A DNA stretch of 64,000 nucleotides from JAPOXR01 sp964291445 (GCA_964291445.2 OZ219864.1:1054001-1118000); one strand, 5' to 3'. Counted from the first letter of the stretch, positions 8,475 through 18,153 are shown. Numbers and translations: made by a program. The notes: generated by a model from the sequence alone, not told the origin.

Positions 8475-10337
8475 CTAATGCGGGAAATTTCGTCGGGCAA
8501 GGGTACGGTTGAATTCCTGGCAAAGGGCATCGAAGCCGTCGGCAAGCCGGCGAGCCGCATCGCGGTCATCGATTGATCCATCGAACCAGAGGCGGGCAAT
8601 ATCCAGGTAGAGTTCGGAGCCGCCGGAAATGCCGCCAACCAGGTCGGCGGCATCTTCCGGACCGAAATTGTCGGCAAGGCCCCGGTCGGCAGACCGGGGA
8701 TTGCGGATGATGACTCCCCGCACATGGCGGTCCCGGGCGGCAATTGTCCGGCATGCCTCCTTCCAAATCTTGCCCGGTGGCGGGCCGAGCATCCACCAGT
8801 CCGGGTGGATGCCACGCTGGTAGATGTGGCGAATGGCGGCCGGAATGTCATTGCCACTGGCCAATTCGTCATCTTCCCCGGTCAGCATGACCAGCAATTC
8901 GAGGCGGTGATGACGGGCGGCATGGAACACCGCCTCCAGCGCGTCGGCTTGGGCGCTGTCTGCCACTTCCGCCGCCGGGCAGGAGGTGACGACGACCTGC
9001 TCGAGCGGCCATTCATCCATGCTGCCGAGATCGCGGTTCAGCCGGGCCCGATCCACCGTCCGGCCGACCCAGAGGCCGGTGCCGGTTGCGTCCATCAATG
9101 CGGTCCGACCACCTTCGGTGCTGCAAATGACGCCGAAACCGTCCCGCCTGTTGGCGACACTCCGCACGGAATCAAGGCAGATCTGCCTGAAGCCGGGACG
9201 GGACCGCTGCTCCGTCTCCAGCCCGTCCGGAAGCCGGTCATCTATATCGAGGATATGCAGAACCGGCCATGTCCGACTGCGGTTGGTCGACCAGTGAATC
9301 TGCGACAGTTCCGGATCCTTGCGCAAGGCCGGGTTGCGGACCCCCCGTTCCAGGAAGAACCGAAGCTCCTCCCAGGACGGGTAGGAGGGGGCGCAACCAT
9401 GCCGGGAGACCGCCAGTGCACCGCAGGCATTGGCATATTCAAGCGATCGGGACCAATCCTCTCCGGTCAGCCAGCCCTTGAGCAGGCCAGCCATGAATCC
9501 GTCGCCGGCACCCAGCACGTTGAACACCTCGACTTCGAAACCCCTGCCGGTCTCGCCCTCGTCAAGACTGTCCGGAATGTTGCCGGTGAAGGCGCTTGCC
9601 CCCATCGGGCCGCGTTTGCAGATGAGGGTGGCCGGGGTCCGTTCACGCACGGTGCGCAGGGCGGAGATCGTGCAGGTGCTGCCGCCGGCAATGTGGAATT
9701 CCTCCTCGGTGCCGACAACGAGGTCGAACATGCCGAGCACCGATTGCAGGGATGCGGTGACCCGGTCCGATGCGATGAAGCGGCTGGCGCCGTCGCCATG
9801 CCCCGACAACCCCCAGAGATTGGGCCGGAAATCGATGTCCAGCGCCGTCAGCCGGCCATTGTCCCGGGCGATGTCCAGCGCCTTGATGACCGCGGCCTCG
9901 GTGTCCGGGTGAGACAGGTGGGTACCGGTGGCGCAGACGGAGCGGGATTCCAGGATGAATTCCCGGTCGATGTCGTTCTCGCACAGCCCCATGTCGGCAC
10001 AGTTCTCGCGGTAAAAGATCAGCGGGAAATCCTGTTCGTTGCGAATGCCGAGAAGAACCAGCGCCGTCAACCGGGACGGGTCGGTCCGGACGCCGCGGAC
10101 ATCGACGCCGGTGCGCTGGAGCTCCTCGCGGATGAACCGGCCCATGCTCTCATCGCCAACCCTGGTGATCAGGGCCGATTTCAGGCCAAGACGTGCCGCC
10201 CCGGCAGCGATGTTGGTCGGCGAGCCGCCAATATACTTGCTGAAGGATCCCATATCCTCCAGCCTCCCCCCGACCTGGCCCCCATACAGGTCGACCGAGG
10301 CTCGGCCGATGGTGATCACGTCAAGCTGTGGTTCCAT
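8475..10337 (-). CDS. iolC: IolC-DUF2090: 5-dehydro-2-deoxygluconokinase with C-terminal aldolase-like domain
   Basis: This 620-aa protein has an N-terminal PfkB sugar kinase (about 1-320) that phosphorylates 5-dehydro-2-deoxygluconate in inositol catabolism. It carries GGSPTNIAAGAARLG early and the VLGAGDGFMAGLLKG anion-hole/catalytic Asp motif near 275. A C-terminal DUF2090 domain (about 330-610) is often annotated as 5-dehydro-2-deoxyphosphogluconate aldolase. The fusion is common in Proteobacteria. Start ATG 10337 (MEPQLDVITIGR) is the family N-terminus; the frame is open to 10451 but that part looks untranslated. It is first in a minus-strand group with the amidinotransferase and exonuclease fusion, and divergent from the desaturase gene. 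Confidence 0.93.
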   Translation of the reverse strand: MEPQLDVITIGRASVDLYGGQVGGRLEDMGSFSKYIGGSPTNIAAGAARLGLKSALITRVGDESMGRFIREELQRTGVDVRGVRTDPSRLTALVLLGIRNEQDFPLIFYRENCADMGLCENDIDREFILESRSVCATGTHLSHPDTEAAVIKALDIARDNGRLTALDIDFRPNLWGLSGHGDGASRFIASDRVTASLQSVLGMFDLVVGTEEEFHIAGGSTCTISALRTVRERTPATLICKRGPMGASAFTGNIPDSLDEGETGRGFEVEVFNVLGAGDGFMAGLLKGWLTGEDWSRSLEYANACGALAVSRHGCAPSYPSWEELRFFLERGVRNPALRKDPELSQIHWSTNRSRTWPVLHILDIDDRLPDGLETEQRSRPGFRQICLDSVRSVANRRDGFGVICSTEGGRTALMDATGTGLWVGRTVDRARLNRDLGSMDEWPLEQVVVTSCPAAEVADSAQADALEAVFHAARHHRLELLVMLTGEDDELASGNDIPAAIRHIYQRGIHPDWWMLGPPPGKIWKEACRTIAARDRHVRGVIIRNPRSADRGLADNFGPEDAADLVGGISGGSELYLDIARLWFDGSIDDRDAARRLADGFDALCQEFNRTLARRNFPH

Positions 10338-10628
10338 GTCGAATGGGTATGCTGCTGACCGTCGCTGGGAATTGGCAATGCACAACCCGGCTCCCGCTGT
10401 CAATGAAGTGTGTCGGTCCGTGCCTTGCGGGATGGCGGGGCCTGCCGGCATTGCCGGGAATCGAACTGCCCGCAGGTCCCGGCCGGTTCGAACTCGTCAA
10501 GTTTGCACATCCGAATGCCAATCAACACGGGTGCTGTTCCTTGAAACCGGGCCGCAACTATGCGATTCAGAACCGATCGAGGATCAGGAATTCTTCCGGC
10601 ATCCGGCCGGGCCAGTTGAGGAGTCGCC

Positions 10629-11699
10629 GTGTTTCGTCGCCGTGATTACAGCCTGCTCGGCGAGGAGGGCAGAAAGGCCGTGGAGAAGGGCCTGGCCGCC
10701 GCCGAGTGGTATCACACCGACATCCCGCGCCAGACCATGAAGCAACTCATGAAGCGGACCGACCGCTACGCGCTTCGGGATACGGCAGTCTGGATCGGTG
10801 CCCTCATCCTGTTTGCCGGGATGGGGATCTATCTCTGGCCCTCCTGGTGGTCATTGCCGTTCTGGCTGGCCTACGGGGTGCTTTATGGCTCTTCCGGAGA
10901 TTCGCGTTGGCATGAATGTGGTCATGGCACTGCGTTCCGCACGCAATGGATGAATGACGTGGTCTACCAGATCGCCTCGTTCATGATGATGAGAAACCCG
11001 ACTGCATGGCGATGGAGTCATGCCCGGCATCACACCGATACCATCATTGTCGGGCGGGATCCGGAAGTGGCGGTGATGCGTCCGCCGGATGCGGTCCGGC
11101 TGGCGTTGAACCTGGTCGGCATCAGGGACGCGATCGATCTGCTCGGCCGCATGCTCATTCACGTGACCGGAAGGCTGCATCCGGAAGAGGAGACCTATGT
11201 TCCGGAAAGTGAGCGTTACAAGGTGATCCTGGTCGCCCGGATCTGGCTGGCAATCTACCTGTCAACCGTTGCACTGTCCGTGGCAACCGCGTCGATCCTG
11301 CCGCTGATGGTGATCGGGCTTCCTCGGCTGTACGGCGCATGGCATCACATCATGACCGGCATATTGCAGCATGCAGGGTTGGCGGATGATGTTGTCGACC
11401 ACCGGCTGAACACCCGAACCTTCCTTGCCAACCCGGTCACCCGGTTCATCTACTGGAACATGAACTATCACGTCGAACACCACATGTTTCCGATGGTTCC
11501 CTACCATGCCCTGCCTCGCCTGCATGAGCTGATCAGGCACGATTTGCCGGAACCGGACCGGTCGGTCTGGTCGGCATATCGCAGGGTACTTCCGATCCTG
11601 CGCCGACAGCTGCGCGGCGAGGATGTCTTTCAGGTCCGGGATCTTCCGGAGACCGCCCGACCATACCGGGCCGAGCTTCACGAGGCGGTTTCCGCCTGA
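10629..11699 (+). CDS. Membrane fatty-acid-desaturase-like di-iron oxygenase (MocD-like)
   Basis: A 356-aa integral membrane non-haem di-iron enzyme. His boxes: HECGH at residues 95-99, HARHH at 131-135 and HVEHH at 281-285, plus extra His at WHHIMTG (239-240). Two hydrophobic hairpins surround them. MocD, a desaturase-like protein of rhizopine catabolism in rhizobia, acts together with the Rieske ferredoxin MocE; here a Rieske ferredoxin follows 23 bp downstream and an inositol kinase gene lies upstream. I therefore infer a hydroxylase/demethylase-type oxygenase fed by the ferredoxin rather than a lipid desaturase. A related but clearly different paralogue is at 22,835. Confidence 0.85.
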   Translation: MFRRRDYSLLGEEGRKAVEKGLAAAEWYHTDIPRQTMKQLMKRTDRYALRDTAVWIGALILFAGMGIYLWPSWWSLPFWLAYGVLYGSSGDSRWHECGHGTAFRTQWMNDVVYQIASFMMMRNPTAWRWSHARHHTDTIIVGRDPEVAVMRPPDAVRLALNLVGIRDAIDLLGRMLIHVTGRLHPEEETYVPESERYKVILVARIWLAIYLSTVALSVATASILPLMVIGLPRLYGAWHHIMTGILQHAGLADDVVDHRLNTRTFLANPVTRFIYWNMNYHVEHHMFPMVPYHALPRLHELIRHDLPEPDRSVWSAYRRVLPILRRQLRGEDVFQVRDLPETARPYRAELHEAVSA

Positions 11700-11722
11700 C
11701 ATTTCACCAAACGAGGAACAAC

Positions 11723-12040
11723 ATGATGCCACAATGGGTAGATGCCTGTGCAGCCGACGAGATCGACAACGAGGATTTGGTGCAGTTTGACCATTCGGAT
11801 GGACGAACGTTTGCCATCTATCGTTCACCGGAGGACCGGTATTACTGTACTGACGGGTTGTGCACCCATGAATACGTGCATCTCGCTGACGGGCTGGTGA
11901 TCGGTGACACGATCGAGTGTCCGATGCATAACGGGGTATTCAATTACCAGACCGGCAAGGCCATGCGGGCACCGGTCTGCGTCGATCTGAAGACCTATCC
12001 GGTCAAGGTCGAGAATGGCAGGGTCCTCGTTGAAATCTGA
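11723..12040 (+). CDS. Rieske-type 2Fe-2S ferredoxin (MocE-like)
   Basis: This 105-aa soluble ferredoxin has the Rieske cluster motifs Cys-Thr-His (in GLCTHEYVHL, about residue 51) and Cys-Pro-Met-His (in IECPMHNGVF, about 71), spaced as in this fold. There is no signal peptide or membrane anchor, so it is a cytoplasmic electron carrier. It follows the desaturase-like gene with 23 bp between them and an AACGAGGAACAAC ribosome-binding region, and it is very probably the direct electron donor for that enzyme. No reductase is next to the pair. Confidence 0.92.
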   Translation: MMPQWVDACAADEIDNEDLVQFDHSDGRTFAIYRSPEDRYYCTDGLCTHEYVHLADGLVIGDTIECPMHNGVFNYQTGKAMRAPVCVDLKTYPVKVENGRVLVEI

Positions 12041-12106
12041 TCCGGTCCGAAAGGCAGGCTGCCGGAGAGCGCCGAAGCGCTCCGGATCAACCGGGAGAGA
12101 CTTGTC

Positions 12107-13204
12107 ATGTCGATAAATTCATTCGGCAGGTTGTTCCGATACATGAGTTGGGGCGAGTCGCATGGCCCGGCAATCGGGGCCACGGTTGATGGCTGTCCTC
12201 CGGGAATTCCCCTGGACGAGTCGATGCTTCAGCATTGGCTGGACCGACGACGCCCCGGGCAGAACCGGTTCACGACCCAGCGCCGGGAGCCGGATCGCGT
12301 GGAAATCCTCTCCGGCGTCTTCGAGGGGAAGACTGCCGGCACACCGATCCAGCTCCTGATCAGGAATGTCGATCAGCGCTCCCGTGACTACTCGGAGATC
12401 ACCGACAAGTTCCGGCCGGGTCACGCCGATTTCACCTACTGGGAAAAATACGGCATCCGCGACGTCCGCGGCAGCGGCCGCGCGTCGGCGCGGGAGACTG
12501 CATCGCGGGTCGCCGCTGGCGGTGTCGCCCGGCAGATCCTGCAATCGCTGACCCCCTCGATCAGCATCCGCGGCTGCCTGGTACAGGTTGGGCCGGTGGC
12601 AATCGACCGCACGAGATACCAGCCATCGGAGATCGAGCGAAATCCGTTCTGGTCTCCCGATGCCGAGACGGCGCGGGAATGGGAATCGCTGCTGGACCGG
12701 ACCCGCAAATCGGGAGATTCCCTCGGGGCGATCATCGAATGCGTGGCATCCGGTGTGCCGGCCGGACTCGGTGCACCGGTCTATGGCAAGCTGGATACGG
12801 ATCTTGCCGCGGCAATGATGTCGATCAACGCGGTCAAGGGAGTGGAGATCGGCGCCGGCATGGGTGCCGGCGCCCTGAAGGGCAGCGAAAATGCCGACGA
12901 GATGTGGCCCGGCGAAGACGGGCCGGTCTTTGGCTCGAACAATGCCGGCGGCATTCTCGGCGGCATCTCGAGCGGTCAGGATGTCGTCGTGCGGTTTGCA
13001 GTCAAGCCGACATCGTCGATCATGACCCCGCGCCGGACCATCGACAAGTCCGGAAAGGCAACGGAGGTGGTCACCAGGGGGCGGCACGACCCATGCGTGG
13101 GAATTCGGGCAGTGCCGGTTGCCGAGGCGATGATGGCGATTGTACTTGCCGACCACGTAATGCTCGACCGCGGCCAGGTCGGCCGCCCAAGAGTAAAGGA
13201 ATAG
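12107..13204 (+). CDS. aroC: Chorismate synthase
   Basis: AroC (365 aa) converts 5-enolpyruvylshikimate-3-phosphate to chorismate using reduced FMN. Signature segments are visible: GESHGPAIGATVDGCPPG near residue 16, RRPGQNRFTTQRREPD near 48, then FRPGHADFTYWEKYG and RGSGRASARETASRVAAGG, and near the end RHDPCVGIRAVPVAEAM. Length is the family norm. A GGGAGAG ribosome-binding site precedes the ATG. It is 66 bp after the Rieske gene on the same strand and may be partly cotranscribed. Confidence 0.97.
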   Translation: MSINSFGRLFRYMSWGESHGPAIGATVDGCPPGIPLDESMLQHWLDRRRPGQNRFTTQRREPDRVEILSGVFEGKTAGTPIQLLIRNVDQRSRDYSEITDKFRPGHADFTYWEKYGIRDVRGSGRASARETASRVAAGGVARQILQSLTPSISIRGCLVQVGPVAIDRTRYQPSEIERNPFWSPDAETAREWESLLDRTRKSGDSLGAIIECVASGVPAGLGAPVYGKLDTDLAAAMMSINAVKGVEIGAGMGAGALKGSENADEMWPGEDGPVFGSNNAGGILGGISSGQDVVVRFAVKPTSSIMTPRRTIDKSGKATEVVTRGRHDPCVGIRAVPVAEAMMAIVLADHVMLDRGQVGRPRVKE

Positions 13205-13495
13205 TGGGCTATCTTCCCTGTTCCGGAAGCATCGGTTCCACCCGCCTGGTTGGGACGACAGGCGAAGTTCGGGATCCCGGAGTGCCATGACGAAAAGGAT
13301 TTGACAGCCAGACCGGCAATGTTTGACGGAATTGCGGGCGCCGCATCGGCCTGGAAGTGGGCCTGGTGCCGGCGCGATGGGTTGGCCAAGGCAGGATCGA
13401 GAGGGAGTGCTCGCGGAAATGGTTGCCATGGCTGGAGCCGATCCGGCGACGAATTTCCCCTGGCCTTTTGGAGGCGCCGCAGGCGATCGACGGCG
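13205..13495. other. Intergenic between convergent genes
   Basis: About 290 bases between aroC and the EamA exporter, which converge. Open frames here are short and on the wrong codon pattern; no clear terminator hairpin with a T run was found. Confidence 0.5.
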
Positions 13496-14398
13496 CTACA
13501 TCAGCTGCCGACCCGTGTTCATGACAGTGGTGGGGCGGGTGAGCTGGACGGCGAGGATGCCGCAGGTGATGACTGCCACGCCGACCAGGTCGAGGGCGGA
13601 GATGGTCTCTCCAAGCAGTATGGCGGCGACGGAGATGCCGAAGAACGGGTTCAGGAAATGGAAAGTTGCCGCCCGCGTGGGGCCGGCCCGGTCGACGAGG
13701 ACAAACCAGATCCAGGTGGCAACCAGGCCGGGAAAGATCGTGGTGTAGGCGAAGGCGAGTGCAAAACTGCCCGACCAGTCCAGTGACGGTGTTTCGATCA
13801 ACGCCGCTGCCAGGCCCAGCGGGACGCATCCGATCAGCATCTGCAGCCCGACCACCATCAACAGATTGCCGCGGGTGATCGTGCTCCTGATGGCGAGGGT
13901 GGCGATGGCCAGGGCCATGAGGCCGACCAGGCAAAACCCGATCCCGGGCAGGCTGCTGCCGCCGGAAATCCTGCTGCCCATGATCAGGCTGACACCGGCC
14001 AGGCCTGCGGCAAGGCCGCAATATCCGATCGCGCCCAGCCGCTCTTGTGCCAGGAGCCGGTTCAGCAGGGCAACGACGAGTGGCAAGGCCGAGGCAATGA
14101 TTGCTGCCAGAGACGCCTCGATCCATTGCATGGCAACGAAGTTGAGGCCAAGATAGATCACGTTCTGGCAGATGCCGAACAGGATTGTTGCCCGCCACTG
14201 GCTTCGGTCCAGCCGAAAAGACTGGCCAAGCAGCAAGGCAAGCATCACCCCGATGGACCCGGAAATGGCAAATCTCACCGCCAGCGCCGTCAGTGGCGGG
14301 GCATGCTCGACAATGATCCGGGCGCTGGAAAAGGCGCTGGACCAGATGAAGGCAAAGGCAATCCCCATACCCAGAGCGAGCAGATCCAGTCGATTCAC
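13496..14398 (-). CDS. EamA/DMT-family inner-membrane exporter
   Basis: This 300-aa very hydrophobic protein fits ten membrane helices in two repeated EamA halves (about 1-140 and 150-290). Each half begins with a helix and contains the small-residue and Pro pattern of drug/metabolite transporters. N-terminal FIWSSAFSSARI and the later MQWIEASLAAIIASALPLVVALL are typical. Proteins of this group export amino acids, metabolites or toxic compounds; the substrate cannot be told. A single gene facing aroC, with HU upstream on the same strand. Confidence 0.9.
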   Translation of the reverse strand: MNRLDLLALGMGIAFAFIWSSAFSSARIIVEHAPPLTALAVRFAISGSIGVMLALLLGQSFRLDRSQWRATILFGICQNVIYLGLNFVAMQWIEASLAAIIASALPLVVALLNRLLAQERLGAIGYCGLAAGLAGVSLIMGSRISGGSSLPGIGFCLVGLMALAIATLAIRSTITRGNLLMVVGLQMLIGCVPLGLAAALIETPSLDWSGSFALAFAYTTIFPGLVATWIWFVLVDRAGPTRAATFHFLNPFFGISVAAILLGETISALDLVGVAVITCGILAVQLTRPTTVMNTGRQLM

Positions 14399-14447
14399 CG
14401 GATCTGCCTCCGAGTCCCGGGTATGGGTGGGATGGTGCCGTCAGCGG

Positions 14448-14738
14448 CTACGAGCCGCAGGCATCCTTGATTGTCTTGGAGAAAGTCATCCGGGGAACAC
14501 GGTTGGCAGCCTTCTGGACGGTCTCGCCGGTCCTCGGATTGCGGAATGAGCGGGCTTCCCGGTCGCGGGCTGAAAGTTTGCCAACACCGGGAATGGTGAG
14601 GGCGTCGCCGGCGGCGACGGTCTCGATGATTGTTTCGGACAACGCATCGAGGACGTCGCCGGCCTCGCGGGCACTCACGCCGGCCTTTTCGGCCAGAAGT
14701 GCCACGAGGTCTGATTTTCGAATGGATTGTTGGGCCAT
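14448..14738 (-). CDS. HU-family nucleoid DNA-binding protein
   Basis: A 96-aa HU/IHF-like protein. The N-terminal helical dimerisation part (RKSDLVALLAEKAGVSAREAG) is followed by beta strands and the DNA-contacting arm with ARSFRNPRTGETVQKAA, which carries the conserved RNPRTG-type proline tip. C-terminal KTIKDA helix as in HU. It binds and bends DNA in the nucleoid. It lies 49 bp upstream of the EamA gene on the same strand. Its promoter should be in 14,739-14,861. Confidence 0.93.
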   Translation of the reverse strand: MAQQSIRKSDLVALLAEKAGVSAREAGDVLDALSETIIETVAAGDALTIPGVGKLSARDREARSFRNPRTGETVQKAANRVPRMTFSKTIKDACGS

Positions 14739-14861
14739 TATTGGTCTCCAGTAATTGTGATAATTCTGTCAAACGACCGGCGACTAAATGCAAAAATCGG
14801 CCGGTAGTTCAATGGAATAGTTGAGCATTTGGCAGATTGGCGATTTCCTTGGACACCAAGA

Positions 14862-16358
14862 TCACAGGAAAGCCGATTCCTCGAAGCTGCGCAATTTGCG
14901 CGAATGCAGGAATTCAAGTGGCTCGCCGCGCAGGAATTCCATGGCGCGAATGCCGATCAGCAGGTGGTTCTCGACCTGGTTGCGATAGAAGCGGCTGGCC
15001 ATCCCCGGGAGTTTCAGCTCGCCCTGCAACGGCTTGTCAGAGATGCAGAGCAGGGTTCCGTAGGGAACCCGAAACCGGAATCCATTGGCAGCGACCGTGG
15101 CCGATTCCATGTCGAGGGCGATGGCCCGGGATTGACTCAACCGGTGCACCGGTCCGGAATTCGCCCGCAATTCCCAGTTCCGGTTGTCGACAGAGGCAAC
15201 CGTGCCGGTCCGCATGATTCGCTTGAGGTCAAACCCGGCCATTTTCGTCACATCGGCAACCGCCCGTTCCAGGGCGATCTGGATTTCTGCCAGGGCCGGG
15301 ACCGGGACCCAGACCGGCAGATCGTCGTCAAGCACCTGGTCTTCTCTCAAATAGGCATGACCGAGCACGTAATCTCCCAGGCTCTGTCCGCTTCGCAGCC
15401 CGGCACAGTGGCCGAGCATGAGCCATGCCCGTGGCCGCAGCACGGCAATATGGTCGGTCGCGGTCTTGGCGTTGGAGGGGCCGATGCCGATATTGACCAG
15501 CGTGACCCCGTGCCCGTCCGGCCGTTTCAGGTGGTAGGCCGGCATCTGCGGCACCCTGGACAGACGGGGGGCGGTTTCCTCCGGACCTGAAAGCTCGAAA
15601 TCGCCCGGCACAATCATTGACGTGTATCCCGAATCCGGGTCCGCCAGCATGGCGCGTCCATATTCCTCGAACTCGTCCACATAGTACTGGTAGTTGGTAA
15701 ACAGCACGAATTTCTGGAAATGGACCGGCGAGGTGGCCGTGTAGTGGCGGATCCTGGCGAGGGAGTAGTCGACCCGCTGGGCAAGGAACAGGCCGAGCGG
15801 CTGCGATCCGTCCGGATTCAGATACGGCTCGCCATTGGCAATCCGATCATGCAGGGTGCCGAGATCCGGAACATCGAAGGTGCTGCGAAGGGCCAACTCG
15901 ATTTCCTCGTCCGGCCATTTGGCCAAGGTGTCGTCATCGACCGCAAAATGGATCGGGATCGGCGTGTCGGACTGGCCAATGGTGACCGGAACGTCATGGT
16001 TCTCGATCAGCAGCCGGATCTGCAACGCCAGGTAGTTCTCGAACAGGTCGGGCCTGGTGATGGTGATCGCGTAGTTGCCAGGCCTGGACACATGACCGAA
16101 GGAATACCTGGTCCTGACACTTGAATACCGCGTGCATCTCAGCCTGACCTCCGGATAGAAGGCGCGGTAGCGCTGGTTTCCCGGCCCGTCCCTGGCAACG
16201 TCAATCAGCCGGTCCTTCAGGAAACCGGTTGACTGCCGGTACATCTCCTTCAACCGCTCGACGGCCTGGGCGGGCGAGCGGAATTCCGCCTCCCCGCAAT
16301 CATCGGGCGACACGATCTGACCGTCAGTTTCCGCCGGTTCCAATTCAGGCTCCTTCAA
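14862..16358 (-). CDS. amn: AMP nucleosidase
   Basis: Amn (498 aa) hydrolyses AMP to adenine and ribose 5-phosphate. It has the N-terminal regulatory half and a C-terminal nucleoside-phosphorylase-like half with GPSNAKTATDHIAVLRP, the LGHCAGLRSGQSLGDYVLG substrate-binding loop, and DMESATVAANG near residue 430 carrying the purine-recognition acidic residues. Length equals the bacterial family. Its start overlaps the end of the adenine deaminase gene by 14 bases, so the two are translationally linked, and the products act in sequence: AMP to adenine to hypoxanthine. Confidence 0.93.
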   Translation of the reverse strand: MKEPELEPAETDGQIVSPDDCGEAEFRSPAQAVERLKEMYRQSTGFLKDRLIDVARDGPGNQRYRAFYPEVRLRCTRYSSVRTRYSFGHVSRPGNYAITITRPDLFENYLALQIRLLIENHDVPVTIGQSDTPIPIHFAVDDDTLAKWPDEEIELALRSTFDVPDLGTLHDRIANGEPYLNPDGSQPLGLFLAQRVDYSLARIRHYTATSPVHFQKFVLFTNYQYYVDEFEEYGRAMLADPDSGYTSMIVPGDFELSGPEETAPRLSRVPQMPAYHLKRPDGHGVTLVNIGIGPSNAKTATDHIAVLRPRAWLMLGHCAGLRSGQSLGDYVLGHAYLREDQVLDDDLPVWVPVPALAEIQIALERAVADVTKMAGFDLKRIMRTGTVASVDNRNWELRANSGPVHRLSQSRAIALDMESATVAANGFRFRVPYGTLLCISDKPLQGELKLPGMASRFYRNQVENHLLIGIRAMEFLRGEPLEFLHSRKLRSFEESAFL

Positions 16359-18153
16359 ACAGGCTGGTTATGGAGTGGCTGGACACATCCACCAGCCCCA
16401 GATCGGAAATTCGCAATTCGGGAATTACCGGCAGGGCCAGCAGCGAATGCTGCATGAATGCATTGTTGAGGCTGCAACCGCAATCGATGATGGCGGCGTT
16501 GACCCGCTCGGCCGCCGCCGCCACCTCGGCAGCGGGACGGTCCGACATCAGGCCGGCCACCGGCAGTCCGACATGGGCAAGCTCGGCGCCTTCCTTCCAG
16601 ACCGAAATGCCGCCATTGAGTTCGCCAAGGCGGTTGGCGGCCAGGGCCATGTCGGCCCGGCTGGTGCCGACAACAATCATGTGATGGCTGTCATGGGCGA
16701 CGGTGGACGCCACCGCCATGCGGCCGCGGTAGCCGAACCCCGATACCAGGCCGTTGACGACCTGACCGGTGGCGCGGTGACGCTCGACCAGGGCGATCCG
16801 GCAAATTTCGCCTGACGGATCGCACTCCACGAACCCGTTCCGGACGCTGACATCCCGGACCAGGCTACGGGTCGGGGCCTGGTTTTCGATGACACCGATC
16901 ACCCGTGCCCGCCAACTCCCTTCACTGGCCGGGGCCTTGATGTGGAAATCCTCGCCGGAGAGCATCCTGCCGAGCCGAACGGTGTTCAGCGCCTGTTCGG
17001 GCCAGTCGAGGCGGGGCAGGGGTGCCGTCAGCTTGCCGGCAACGGCCAGCTCGCGACCGCGTGCATGGACCCGGTGAATCGGAAGGGTCCGGAGGCATGA
17101 GGTCAGGAACAGGTCGGCGAGCCGGCCAGGGGCAATCGAACCGAGTTCACGCTCCAGTCCGAAATGGGTGGCAGTGTTGATCGTTGCCATCTGCAGGGCG
17201 ACCAGGGGTTCGCAACCGCACTCGATGGCATGGCGCACCACCCGGTCCATGTGCCCGTCATTGACCAATGTGCCGGAATGGCAATCATCGGTGCAGAGTA
17301 TGAAATTGCGCGGATCGAGCCCCCCGGTCGTGACCGCGGTGATCTGCCGTTCGACATCATGCCAGGCCGAGCCGAGGCGCATCATGGCCCGCATTCCCTG
17401 TCGGGTCCGGCTGATCGCATCGATCTCGCGGGTTCCCTCGTGATCATCGGCTGGCCCCCCGGCGGCATAGGCATGGAAGTCCGGGCCGAGATCAGGCGAG
17501 GCATAATGGCCTCCGACCGTCCGTCCGGCATCCATGGTTGCGGCGATTTCCTCCAGCATCTGCGGATTGGCGCCGATCACCCCGGGAAAATTCATCATTT
17601 CACCCAACCCGACGATTCCGGGCCAGCCCATCGCCTCCCGGACATCATCAGCGGAAATCTCGGCACCCGGCGTCTCCAGCCCCGGAGCCGATGGTGCGCA
17701 GGACGGCATCTGCATCAGCAGGTTGATCGGCTGCAACATGGCCTCGTCATGCATCAGCCTGACGCCCTCGATGCCCAGCACATTGGCAATCTCGTGCGGG
17801 TCGGCAAACATGGTCGTGGTGCCGTGCGGAATGACTGCCTCGGCGAAACGGGACGGTGTCAGCATGCCGGATTCGACATGCATGTGGCCATCGCACAGGC
17901 CGGGAACCATGTACATTCCGCCGGCATCGACGATTTCGGTATCATCGCCGATGCAATGGCTGGCATCGGGGCCGCAATAGGCGAACCGCCCCTCGGCGAC
18001 TGCAATGTCCTGCCCGTCAATGATCTCGCGGGTCTGGACATTGACCCAGCGACCATTCCTGAACACCAGGTCGGCCGGAAGGCTGCCGCCAGCAACCTGA
18101 ATCAGCCTGGCGGCCGACCGTTGCCAGGGGGAAGACGCAACGCGCATTGTCAT
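16345..18153 (-). CDS. ade: Adenine deaminase
   Basis: A 602-aa amidohydrolase that deaminates adenine to hypoxanthine. The metal-binding HxH is in GLCDGHMHVESGM near residue 93, the FADPHEIANVLG segment follows near 118, and further metal/His positions are in GGHYASPDLG and FILCTDDCHSG. The C-terminal adenine-deaminase domain includes VASTVAHDSHHMIVVG. Length fits the Ade family. It is the first gene of the ade-amn pair; its promoter should lie in 18,154-18,400. The pair gives a purine salvage route that also frees ammonia. Confidence 0.95.
   Translation of the reverse strand: MTMRVASSPWQRSAARLIQVAGGSLPADLVFRNGRWVNVQTREIIDGQDIAVAEGRFAYCGPDASHCIGDDTEIVDAGGMYMVPGLCDGHMHVESGMLTPSRFAEAVIPHGTTTMFADPHEIANVLGIEGVRLMHDEAMLQPINLLMQMPSCAPSAPGLETPGAEISADDVREAMGWPGIVGLGEMMNFPGVIGANPQMLEEIAATMDAGRTVGGHYASPDLGPDFHAYAAGGPADDHEGTREIDAISRTRQGMRAMMRLGSAWHDVERQITAVTTGGLDPRNFILCTDDCHSGTLVNDGHMDRVVRHAIECGCEPLVALQMATINTATHFGLERELGSIAPGRLADLFLTSCLRTLPIHRVHARGRELAVAGKLTAPLPRLDWPEQALNTVRLGRMLSGEDFHIKAPASEGSWRARVIGVIENQAPTRSLVRDVSVRNGFVECDPSGEICRIALVERHRATGQVVNGLVSGFGYRGRMAVASTVAHDSHHMIVVGTSRADMALAANRLGELNGGISVWKEGAELAHVGLPVAGLMSDRPAAEVAAAAERVNAAIIDCGCSLNNAFMQHSLLALPVIPELRISDLGLVDVSSHSITSLFEGA

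Noticed and set aside
5420..10358. Long plus-strand frames (about 480-540 codons) opposite the exonuclease fusion, amidinotransferase and iolC
   Set aside because: GC-rich antisense shadows; the minus-strand proteins have clear catalytic motifs and start sites.
14800..14860. tRNA-like start (GGTAGTTCAATGGAATAG) between HU and amn
   Set aside because: The rest does not fold into anticodon and T arms and there is no TTCGANTC-type T loop.
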